This document shows, one piece after another, positions 1-5,085 of a stretch of 9,571 nucleotides of DNA. A program made the translations under genes and the position numbers. Origin of the DNA: Sphingomonadales bacterium UBA6171 (GTDB lineage Bacteria > Pseudomonadota > Alphaproteobacteria > Sphingomonadales > Sphingomonadaceae); NCBI GenBank assembly GCA_002422985.1, contig DITZ01000058.1:1-9571 (forward strand). Reading direction: 5' to 3'. Position 1 is the stretch's first letter, and each line of letters starts with the position of its first letter. The notes below the pieces were generated by a model. That model was given only the letters and a program-made list of their open reading frames with translations. It was not told the DNA's origin and did no database searches.

Positions 1-47
1 ACATCATCGAGACCTTCGAAGTCGAAGAACGGCTGCGCAGCCTGTGA
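1..47 (+). CDS. infB: translation initiation factor IF-2, C-terminal end (partial)
   Basis: Only the last 14 codons are inside the window, read from position 3, ending in TGA at 45-47. They encode IIETFEVEERLRSL. This matches the usual end of bacterial IF-2, where the last beta strand of domain IV reads like 'D-I-I-E-x-F-E-V-E-E', and it sits directly before rbfA, the standard infB neighbour. IF-2 is the GTPase that brings initiator fMet-tRNA to the 30S subunit and promotes subunit joining. The identification rests on this short tail plus the gene order; the GTPase domain lies outside the window. Confidence 0.75.
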   Translation, partial: IIETFEVEERLRSL

Positions 48-469
48 AACAGGCCGCCGATGCAGCCGGGCGTTCCGTCCGGACATTGAAGGTGGGCGAA
101 TCGATGCGCCACGTGCTGGCCCGGTGCCTTGCACGTGGCGACATCCCCGACCCCGTGCTGGACCGGCTGATCGTTTCCATCTCCGAAGTGCGCGTGTCGC
201 CTGATCTGCGGCACGCCACCGTCTTCATCATGCCCGTCGGCGGCACTGAAGCCGATCATAACGCCGCCCTGAAGGCGCTGGCCGAACATGGCAAACAGCT
301 GCGCCACGAAGTCGCCCGCCGCGTAAACACCAAATATGCCGCCGAACTCCACTTCCGCATCGACGAAAGCTACGCCGAAGCCGCCCGCATAGACGCCCTG
401 CTGCGAAAACCCGCCGTAGCGCGGGACCTGCAAGAAAAAACACTGCCAAAGATCCAGGACGAAGACTGA
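44..469 (+). CDS. rbfA: 30S ribosome-binding factor A
   Basis: This 141-aa protein belongs to the RbfA family, a small KH-fold protein that binds the 30S subunit and helps late 16S rRNA maturation and cold adaptation. Family features visible in order are the N-terminal helix segment RVGEx-like 'KVGESMRHVLARCL' (about 16-29), the strand region LIVSISEVRVSPDLRHATVFIMP (about 42-64), where S-EVRVSPDLRHA is the typical RbfA core, and the late R-DESYAEAARIDALL segment (about 105-120). A short acidic tail follows. The start is GTG at 44-46, whose GTGA overlaps the infB TGA, so translation is probably coupled and the ribosome binding site lies inside infB. Length is ordinary for alphaproteobacteria. 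truB, often next, is absent; a convergent gene follows instead. Confidence 0.93.
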   Translation: MKQAADAAGRSVRTLKVGESMRHVLARCLARGDIPDPVLDRLIVSISEVRVSPDLRHATVFIMPVGGTEADHNAALKALAEHGKQLRHEVARRVNTKYAAELHFRIDESYAEAARIDALLRKPAVARDLQEKTLPKIQDED

Positions 470-491
470 CCTCCTCCCGTCCCCCTGCACA

Positions 492-515
492 GAGGGGCCG
501 GGGGTGGGGCCCCTC
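492..515. terminator. GC-rich hairpin between convergent rbfA and DUF423 genes
   Basis: GAGGGGCC (492-499) pairs perfectly with GGCCCCTC (508-515) around an 8-base G-rich loop. The hairpin lies 23 bases after the rbfA stop and about 88 bases after the DUF423 stop, so it could end transcripts from either side. A run of six A (517-522) follows on the plus strand, so neither direction has a proper U tract directly after the stem. It may be a weak terminator or simply a G/C-rich intergenic palindrome. The rest of 470-602 shows no gene. Confidence 0.4.
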
Positions 516-602
516 CAAAAAAGCCAGGCTCACCCCCATGGCGCGATGCCGGTACCCCGAAAGCGCCAACCCGGCCCATCTGCCAGACACCAGATCAAAG
601 CC

Positions 603-935
603 CTACCGCCCGCTGGCCACCCCCGCCAGCAACACCCCCCACCCCGCCAGCATCAGCACCCCGCCAGCCGGCGCCACCATCCCCATCCAGCGCGGCCCGC
701 CCAGCCCCAGCGCATAGAGCGCCCCGGCAAACAGCAGCGCGCCCATCACCAGCAGCCAGCCGGCCGGCCGGAACCGGTCCGCCGCCCACAACACCACGGC
801 CGCATGCGCCAATCCATAGGTGGCGCCGGTCGCAATCCAGGCCTTCGCCTGCACGTCGCTGATGCCATGCGCCCCAAAGGCCCCGATCCCCACCGCCAGC
901 AGGCCCGAAAGCGCCGCCAGTGCCCGCAGCATCAT
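603..935 (-). CDS. DUF423 family small membrane protein
   Basis: This 110-aa, very hydrophobic protein has about four membrane segments: roughly 5-22, 36-54, 58-76 and 84-106. The N-terminus, with ALSGLLAVGIGAFGAHG, is the signature of DUF423 (the YgdD family); the segment with W-x-x-G-x-x-Y-x-x-x-H-A-A-V-L (near 34-50) also fits. Function is unknown; the protein should sit in the inner membrane. The start is ATG at 935, which forms an ATGA overlap with the stop of the upstream MFS gene, so translation is probably coupled. An ATG directly after it (932) and longer in-frame extensions are less attractive because they lose this coupling. It is the last gene of the unit and faces rbfA. Confidence 0.85.
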   Translation of the reverse strand: MMLRALAALSGLLAVGIGAFGAHGISDVQAKAWIATGATYGLAHAAVVLWAADRFRPAGWLLVMGALLFAGALYALGLGGPRWMGMVAPAGGVLMLAGWGVLLAGVASGR

Positions 936-2134
936 GCCGGCACCACCACGGGCTTGCGCCGCCACAGGATGAACACCAGCAGCGTCCCCACGGCCACCAC
1001 CGGCACCATGGCGATATAGCCGGCACTGCCGCTCCCCGTGTCAAACACCCGGCCGGCGATCCAGCTGGCAAGCGCCTGCGCCGGCGCGGCTGCCAGCGCC
1101 ATGAACATCATCTGCGCGGTCGGCGTGCGATCATCGCCCCACATCTGCTGAATGCCCCGCATCGCGCCCAAAAAGGTGCAGGCAAAGGAAACCGCATGCA
1201 GCGTCTGCAACAGCAGGATCATCGTCAGCGACGGGGCTGTCGCCATCAGGGACCAGCGCAGCAGCGCCCCCAGCCCGCCGATCAGCATCAGCGACGCGGG
1301 CCGCACATGCTCGATGCGCGGTGCCAACAGCATCAGGAAAGCCGCCTCCACCGTCGCGCCCAGCGCAAACAGCCAGCCGGCCAGCGTCGCCGACATCGCC
1401 AGTTCATCGATCCACAGCTTGGTGCCAAAGATATAATAGAATTGATGCCCCGATTGAATCAGCCCGCAGCCGAACATCAGCAGCGCGAATTCCGGCCGCT
1501 TCACCATGGCGAAACCATCCGCCAGCCGCCGGCCAAAGGGCGGCTCGCTCGTCCGCTGCACCCGCTCCGGTGCCATCATCACCGCACTCGCCAGCAGCCC
1601 CAGCGTCACCAGAAACAGCCACCACCAGATGGTGACATTGCCGCCCCGGTCCACCAGCATCCCCACCATCACATTGCCCACCACGAACGACAGCGAGGCC
1701 AGCCCGCGCGCAAAGCCATAGCTTGGCCGCAGCCCCGGCCGTGTCAGCCGCAGCAGGGCGGCTTCCAGAAAGGCGATCAGCGCCCAGAAGCTGATCTCGA
1801 TCGCCAGCGCCAGCCCGAAATTGATGGCATAGCGTTCCGCAAACCACAGCCCGCCCAGCGCCAGCAGCGAAATGGCGGCCAGCAGCCTGATCGGCGCCCG
1901 CCGGTCCGCCCGGCCCTCGGCCCAGGCGCTCGTCAGCGGCCCCACGATGATGCGCGCCAGCCCGGCCAGCGAGATCAGCAGCCCCAGCTCCTCGCCGGTA
2001 ATGCCCTTCTCCTCGATCAGCCAGATCGGGAACCATTGGATCATCCCGCCAAAGGCGGCATAGAACAGACAGGCGGCCAGCATGGCCTTGATCGCGGGCT
2101 GGTGGAGCGCAGGCGGATTGGTGCGGCTGGACAA
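932..2134 (-). CDS. MFS permease, HcaT / MFS_1-like type
   Basis: This 400-aa inner-membrane transporter has roughly 12 hydrophobic segments and the two-lobed layout of major facilitator proteins. The opening (about residues 17-40: LAACLFYAAFGGMIQWFPIW, then L) and the G-x-L-x-S-x-x-x-x-A-R-I-x-x-x-P-L-x-x-x-x-x-D-R-R stretch resemble the phenylpropionate permease HcaT / nucleoside-symporter-like branch (MFS_1-like). The substrate cannot be read from sequence. The start chosen is TTG at 2134, because AAGAGGA (2141-2147 on this strand) stands 6 bases before it and an N-terminus near the first membrane segment is expected. Longer frames would run into the divergent SDR gene. The next in-frame ATG is already at the first membrane segment. 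It overlaps the DUF423 gene by 4 bases. Confidence 0.82.
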   Translation of the reverse strand: MSSRTNPPALHQPAIKAMLAACLFYAAFGGMIQWFPIWLIEEKGITGEELGLLISLAGLARIIVGPLTSAWAEGRADRRAPIRLLAAISLLALGGLWFAERYAINFGLALAIEISFWALIAFLEAALLRLTRPGLRPSYGFARGLASLSFVVGNVMVGMLVDRGGNVTIWWWLFLVTLGLLASAVMMAPERVQRTSEPPFGRRLADGFAMVKRPEFALLMFGCGLIQSGHQFYYIFGTKLWIDELAMSATLAGWLFALGATVEAAFLMLLAPRIEHVRPASLMLIGGLGALLRWSLMATAPSLTMILLLQTLHAVSFACTFLGAMRGIQQMWGDDRTPTAQMMFMALAAAPAQALASWIAGRVFDTGSGSAGYIAMVPVVAVGTLLVFILWRRKPVVVPA

Positions 2135-2140
2135 GCGCGT

Positions 2141-2147
2141 TCCTCTT
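2141..2147 (-). promoter_or_regulatory. ribosome binding site deciding a TTG start
   Basis: Read on the minus strand, this is AAGAGGA, 6 bases before TTG at 2134. It is the only good Shine-Dalgarno match near the N-terminus expected for the MFS permease, and it is the reason for choosing the TTG over the open frame further upstream. Confidence 0.6.
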
Positions 2148-2189
2148 GTAATGGCAAACCCCCGCAAATGCGGAGGCTGTTTGAACCAT

Positions 2190-2210
2190 GCTTGCCCCAT
2201 GGCCGCAAGC
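2190..2210. promoter_or_regulatory. dyad in the divergent MFS/SDR intergenic region (possible operator)
   Basis: GCTTGC (2190-2195) and GCAAGC (2205-2210) form a perfect 6-bp inverted repeat with a 9-base spacer. A second dyad, TTGCCC (2192-2197) with GGGCAA (2212-2217), overlaps it. The dyad sits between two divergent starts (2134 and 2246), where a shared operator would be placed. No convincing -35/-10 pair was found around it. In GC-rich DNA such dyads also arise by chance, so this is only a candidate. Confidence 0.25.
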
Positions 2211-2245
2211 CGGGCAACGCTGCCGGCACAAAGAGGGAGGTTCCC

Positions 2246-3016
2246 ATGCGCACATTGTTCGACCTGAGCGGCGAAGTGGCCGTCGTCACCGGCTCGTCGC
2301 GCGGCATCGGCCGCGCCATCGCGCACCGCATGGCCGAACATGGCGCGCAGGTGGTCATCTCCAGCCGCAAGCAGGACGCCTGCGACGCGGTGGCCGCCGA
2401 CATCAACGCGGCCCTTGGCAAAGAGGCAGCGACAGCCCACGCCGCCAACATCAGCGCCAAAGACGATCTGCAGGGCCTGGCCGATTTCGCGCTCCGGCGC
2501 TTCGGCAAGGTCACGGCGCTGGTCTGCAACGCCGCGTCCAACCCCTATTACGGGCCAATGTCCGGCATCGCCGACGATCAGTTTGTGAAGATTCTCATGA
2601 ACAATGTCCTGTCCAATCACTGGCTCATCCAGATGCTGGCGCCCGCCATGCTGGCGCGCGGCAGCGGCTCCATCACCATCATCAGCTCGATCGGCGGGCT
2701 GAAAGCCTCCACCATCATCGGCGCCTATAATGTCTCCAAGGCCGCCGACATGCAGTTGGCGCGCAACCTGTCCGCCGAATTCGGCCCCAATGGCGTGCGG
2801 GTGAACTGCATCTGCCCCGGCCTCATCAAAACCGATTTCGCCCGCGCGCTATGGGAGGATCCGGAAACACTGACGCTCGCCACCGCCGGCAGTTGTCTGA
2901 AACGTATCGGAGAGCCGGACGAAATTGCCGGCATGGCCGTCTTCCTCGCCAGCCGCGCCGGTGCCTTCACCACCGGACAGGCCATGGTGATCGACGGCGG
3001 CGCCACCATCGTATAG
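2246..3016 (+). CDS. short-chain dehydrogenase/reductase (SDR family)
   Basis: This 256-aa classical SDR is expected to be a cytoplasmic NAD(P)(H)-dependent oxidoreductase acting on a carbonyl or hydroxyl substrate. The cofactor motif TGSSRGIG is at 15-22. Ser39-Ser40-Arg41 at the end of the second strand suggests NADP(H) preference. NAAS (95-98) replaces the usual NNAG. The active site is Asn119 or Asn120, Ser147 or Ser148, and Tyr161-x3-Lys165. PG-x-I-x-T-x-F follows the catalytic region, and the C-terminus ends in the usual GG-x-T. The overall pattern resembles DHRS4-like carbonyl reductases, but the substrate is not readable. ATG at 2246 has GAGGGAGG 5 bases upstream. A much longer frame open upstream on this strand is antisense to the MFS gene and is not part of the protein. 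The gene is divergent from the permease, so a shared role is possible but unproven. Confidence 0.92.
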   Translation: MRTLFDLSGEVAVVTGSSRGIGRAIAHRMAEHGAQVVISSRKQDACDAVAADINAALGKEAATAHAANISAKDDLQGLADFALRRFGKVTALVCNAASNPYYGPMSGIADDQFVKILMNNVLSNHWLIQMLAPAMLARGSGSITIISSIGGLKASTIIGAYNVSKAADMQLARNLSAEFGPNGVRVNCICPGLIKTDFARALWEDPETLTLATAGSCLKRIGEPDEIAGMAVFLASRAGAFTTGQAMVIDGGATIV

Positions 3017-3039
3017 CCGCTGCCTTCACAGCGCAAACA

Positions 3040-3067
3040 GCGCGGCGTATCCCCCGATACGCCGCGC
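3040..3067. terminator. bidirectional hairpin between SDR and PEP-CTERM genes
   Basis: A perfect 12-bp stem (3040-3051 with 3056-3067) closes a CCCC loop. It lies 23 bases after the SDR stop and 26 bases after the stop of the convergent PEP-CTERM gene, so it can serve both. On the minus strand the stem is followed by a U-containing stretch (TGTTTGCG); on the plus strand there is no U run. The stem length and placement make a shared terminator the best reading. Confidence 0.7.
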
Positions 3068-3093
3068 CATCCCTTCCCAACAGGAGAGGGGAA

Positions 3094-3792
3094 TCAGCTG
3101 CTTGTGCGCGCAATCCCGCGCGGCTTGCGCCGCAGCGCCACGCCCACCAGCCCAAAGCCCGCAATCAGCATCGTCCAGGTCGCCGGCTCCGGCACCAGGC
3201 CCGGATCGACGAAACTCGTGATCGGCTGCGACCCGATGCCCGACGTGCCAAGCGGCGTGCCGCTGATGGACTGATAACGCACAAAGAGCCGGTCCAGCAT
3301 CAGGCTGGCGGGCGACCCGCCGGAAAAAGCAATCACCAGATTGCCGGTCGCCACCGGATCGGCGGAAAAGATGCCGCCATTGCCACCACCCGCGCAATTG
3401 CTGCCGGCCGTGAAGCACAGCTCAACAAAGCCGAAGCCTTCGGGCACATTGCCGGAAGCCGCGGAATCATATTCGCCGGTAGCGGATGAGTTCCCGACAT
3501 GCACGTACGCGCCCAGCACATCGAAACCAAAGGCCGACACCCTGCTGTCAATCGGTGCGCTGCTGGTATTGTCCATCTCATAGGCCAGCGTCGCATTCCC
3601 CCCCATGTCAAAGCCATTGAAGGTCAGCTTCAATGTGGATGTGAGATTGGGAACCCCGGTACTGGCGACCTGACCGCCGAACGTCAGAATGGCATATTGG
3701 CCAGCGCTGGTGAAGGTCACAGCCGACGCCGGCGCAGCAGCCAGCAACAGCGAAGATGCGGCAAGACCGCAGGCGAACAAAGTCCTCATCAT
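3094..3792 (-). CDS. PEP-CTERM sorting-domain protein (cistern-like), exported
   Basis: This 232-aa protein begins with a Sec signal peptide (1-24, cleavage likely after Ala22-Ser23-Ala24) and ends with a PEP-CTERM signal (200-232): V-P-E-P-A-T-W, then a membrane segment, then RRK. This tail directs exported proteins to exosortase, which removes it during delivery to the cell surface or exopolysaccharide. The mature part is rich in Gly, Ser and Thr and looks like a beta sandwich. Cys126 and Cys133 flank a short loop next to a Gly-rich turn (CFTAGSNCAGGGNGG), which from memory resembles the 'cistern' PEP-CTERM family. Its role is unknown. ATG at 3792 has AAAGGG 6 bases upstream and gives a clean signal peptide; the ATG at 3789 and a TTG at 3816 are alternatives. 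No exosortase gene lies nearby. Confidence 0.88.
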   Translation of the reverse strand: MMRTLFACGLAASSLLLAAAPASAVTFTSAGQYAILTFGGQVASTGVPNLTSTLKLTFNGFDMGGNATLAYEMDNTSSAPIDSRVSAFGFDVLGAYVHVGNSSATGEYDSAASGNVPEGFGFVELCFTAGSNCAGGGNGGIFSADPVATGNLVIAFSGGSPASLMLDRLFVRYQSISGTPLGTSGIGSQPITSFVDPGLVPEPATWTMLIAGFGLVGVALRRKPRGIARTSS

Positions 3793-3826
3793 TTCCAACC
3801 CTTTCAACGCGGCCAAAGTTGACCAT
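3608..3826 (-). CDS. possible small ORF overlapping the start of the PEP-CTERM gene
   Basis: ATG at 3826 is preceded by a purine run (AAAGGAGGGGAGGG, 3834-3847 on this strand), with GGAGGG 7 bases before the ATG. This is the strongest ribosome binding site in the window. The frame is open for 72 aa but is shifted relative to the PEP-CTERM gene starting at 3792, and most of its length is an out-of-frame reading of that gene. The peptide resembles no family I recognise. It may be a non-functional frame, or its translation may matter by bringing ribosomes to the real start 34 bases on. It is listed because the ribosome binding site is real sequence that needs an explanation, not because a product is claimed. 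Confidence 0.2.
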   Translation of the reverse strand: MVNFGRVERVGNDEDFVRLRSCRIFAVAGCCAGVGCDLHQRWPICHSDVRRSGRQYRGSQSHIHIEADLQWL

Positions 3827-3936
3827 AGGATTGCCCTCCCCTCCTTTCAGACCTGCCGCCGAACAGGGCAGACCATCAGGAAAAGTCAGGCGCTGGCATG
3901 AACGACCCCCTCCGGGCATCATGCACCTACCCCGCC

Positions 3937-3964
3937 CATATAGCACAAACAAACAATTATCCAA
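3937..3964 (-). promoter_or_regulatory. candidate promoter for the 3792 PEP-CTERM gene
   Basis: On the minus strand, TTGGAT (3959-3964) and TATATG (3937-3942) are separated by 16 bases, which fits a loose -35/-10 pair. Transcription would start near 3930 and leave a leader of about 138 bases before ATG 3792. The match is imperfect, and support comes mainly from its position at the edge of an AT-rich island and next to the CtrA-like box. Confidence 0.35.
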
Positions 3965-3965
3965 C

Positions 3966-3980
3966 TTACCAAATGGTTAA
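3966..3980 (-). promoter_or_regulatory. CtrA-like box
   Basis: The minus strand reads TTAACCATTTGGTAA. This fits the alphaproteobacterial CtrA consensus TTAA-N7-TTAA with one mismatch (GTAA for the second half) and contains the TTAACCAT half-site exactly. It ends one base before the candidate -35 hexamer at 3959-3964, a usual place for an activating CtrA site. CtrA is the cell-cycle and motility response regulator of alphaproteobacteria. The assignment is by motif only. Confidence 0.4.
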
Positions 3981-4041
3981 TAAAATCACGAACATGTCTG
4001 AAGAAATGCTTAGAAATGAACATTTTACACAATTCATGTTT

Positions 4042-4060
4042 TTCGTTAACATTCGTTAAC
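4042..4060. repeat. tandem TTCGTTAAC repeat, 10-bp period
   Basis: TTCGTTAAC occurs at 4042-4050 and again at 4052-4060, one helical turn apart. GTTAAC is itself palindromic, so each unit could bind a small dimer and the pair would sit on the same face of the helix. It lies about 250 bases upstream of ATG 3792. The spacing between the two TTAA words is 6, not the 7 typical of CtrA. Confidence 0.45.
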
Positions 4061-4190
4061 TGTTATTCTATTCAATAATTGCAACCACTGTATAAAACAT
4101 TATTAACGGTAATGCTGCAAATGCTAACGATTGCGCCGTTAAACAGATGATATATCAGGCGGATTCTCTCCCAAGCGCTGCACAACGCAA

Positions 4191-4218
4191 ATGGGCGGCA
4201 CCTTGCGGCACCGCCCAT
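4191..4218 (-). terminator. hairpin after the 4873 PEP-CTERM gene
   Basis: ATGGGCGG (4191-4198) and CCGCCCAT (4211-4218) form a perfect 8-bp stem with a 12-base loop, starting 25 bases after the stop codon. On the minus strand the stem is followed by TTGCGTTG, a short and imperfect U stretch. This is probably the transcription end of the second PEP-CTERM gene and would separate it from the gene at 3792, which then needs its own promoter. Confidence 0.55.
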
Positions 4219-4243
4219 GCACTATTCGGCTCATGCCTCGCCG

Positions 4244-4873
4244 TCAGGCGGTAACGCGCACGATCCCGCTGTTCCGCCGGCGGCGCATCGCCAGACCCAC
4301 CAGCCCGAAGCCGGCAATCAGCATCGCCCAGGTCGCCGGCTCCGGCACCACCGCCACGCCATTGCCACCCGCATTCTGCTTCGAACCAAAGAAGCTGATG
4401 TGCGACATATCCTTCGGATTCTTGTGGAACGGGTTGGACAATGTGTCCCACAGCCCGTTCGAAAGCCCGCCCACATGATAAAGCACGCTCGTGTCACCCG
4501 CCTTCACGCTGATATAGTCAACCGACCAGCCCGGCATGGACCAGCTGCCCGCGCTGAAACCGCCATTGCTGCCCAGTTGCTTGCCGCTGCTGTTGAACAC
4601 CGCGCCGAAATCGCCAAAGCCGCGATCATCCGACGCCGCAATGAAGGTCAGGCTGATCGGCCTGTCCGCAAACATCCTGTTATAGGCCGTTTCGGCTTGC
4701 GCTATGCTGTTCGGCGAACCGATATTGCCATTGAACAGGCAGCCATCCGCATCCAGAACAGACGCACAGTCGCTCTTGACAATATAGACCCCGTCCTGCT
4801 CTTTCGCCTGAACCGGCACCAGTGCCAAACCCGCCAGCATCATCGCCGACATAATGAATGAAGTGTTTTTCAT
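4244..4873 (-). CDS. PEPxxWA-CTERM sorting-domain protein, exported
   Basis: This 209-aa protein has a signal peptide (1-23, cleavage likely after Val21-Gln22-Ala23) and a C-terminal PEPxxWA-CTERM signal (176-209): V-P-E-P-A-T-W-A, a hydrophobic stretch, then RRRR. It should be exported by Sec and processed by exosortase. The mature part begins DGVYIVKSDC, with Cys36 and Cys45 close enough for a disulfide, and contains an S-H-I-S-F-F-G segment (157-163) just before the tail, a word common near the end of sphingomonad PEP-CTERM proteins. I cannot assign a function. ATG at 4873 gives a normal signal peptide; the GGGAAA before it is a modest ribosome binding site, and longer frames lack a signal peptide at the start. 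It resembles the 3792 protein only in the tail. Confidence 0.87.
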   Translation of the reverse strand: MKNTSFIMSAMMLAGLALVPVQAKEQDGVYIVKSDCASVLDADGCLFNGNIGSPNSIAQAETAYNRMFADRPISLTFIAASDDRGFGDFGAVFNSSGKQLGSNGGFSAGSWSMPGWSVDYISVKAGDTSVLYHVGGLSNGLWDTLSNPFHKNPKDMSHISFFGSKQNAGGNGVAVVPEPATWAMLIAGFGLVGLAMRRRRNSGIVRVTA

Positions 4874-4957
4874 ATATTTCCCATAATCTGAAACCCGGCA
4901 GACAGAAGCAGCTAAAACCCGCCTCAACGCCGTTCGCCTACTCTTTGGATATAGGGA

Positions 4958-5011
4958 GTAACGGCCGGATTTTCAGGGGATTTCCCAACGGATTATGTAA
5001 CGGATTGTAAC
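4958..5011. repeat. GTAAC repeats upstream of the 4873 PEP-CTERM gene
   Basis: GTAAC occurs at 4958-4962, 4997-5001 and 5007-5011, giving spacings of 39 and 10 bases, close to whole helical turns. AACGGATT is also repeated at 4987-4994 and 4999-5006. They lie 85-140 bases before ATG 4873, where transcription factors would bind. The related GTTAAC pair upstream of the other PEP-CTERM gene has the same 10-bp step. The rest of 4874-5085 shows no gene; a weak 5-bp stem at 5047-5062 is not called a terminator. Confidence 0.4.
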
Positions 5012-5085
5012 CCTGCCGCCGCCAGGAACACAGATTCGCCACCCGCCCGGCAGCCTCGCCGGCAACGCATTGCTGAACGCTATGC

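Larger units (their letters stand above)
3961..4140. other. AT-rich intergenic island
   Basis: Direct count gives 57 G+C in 180 bases (32%), while the rest of the window is strongly GC-rich. The whole gap 3793-4243 between the two PEP-CTERM genes holds no convincing gene of its own. The island carries a tandem repeat TTCGTTAAC at 4042-4050 and 4052-4060, further TAACG-type words at 4104-4109, 4124-4130 and 4136-4142, and TTTTACACA at 4023-4031, which matches the relaxed DnaA-box consensus. It is most likely the promoter and regulatory region of the 3792 gene. Such islands also attract nucleoid proteins of the MucR/Ros or H-NS-like type, but no binding site can be proved here. Confidence 0.6.

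Noticed and set aside
595..1071. 158-aa minus-strand frame and a 171-aa plus-strand frame over the DUF423 gene
   Set aside because: Both are out-of-frame readings of DUF423/MFS DNA with biased composition and no family features.
920..2245. Long N-terminal extension of the SDR frame
   Set aside because: It runs antisense through the MFS gene and has shadow composition; the SDR has a good ribosome binding site and standard N-terminus at 2246.
2135..2620. N-terminal extension of the MFS frame
   Set aside because: It is antisense to the SDR gene; the TTG at 2134 has a good ribosome binding site and gives the expected N-terminus.
3958..4031. Replication origin, from the DnaA-like words TTATCCAAC and TTTTACACA
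   Set aside because: Only one word fits the relaxed consensus, and no cluster of boxes or replication gene is present.
4103..4142. TTAACGG/CCGTTAA inverted repeat as a terminator or attachment site
   Set aside because: The 7-bp arms are 26 bases apart, with no integrase or other mobile gene nearby.
5047..5062. CCGGC/GCCGG hairpin after DUF445 as a terminator
   Set aside because: The stem is only 5 bp with no U tract; such stems are expected by chance in GC-rich DNA.
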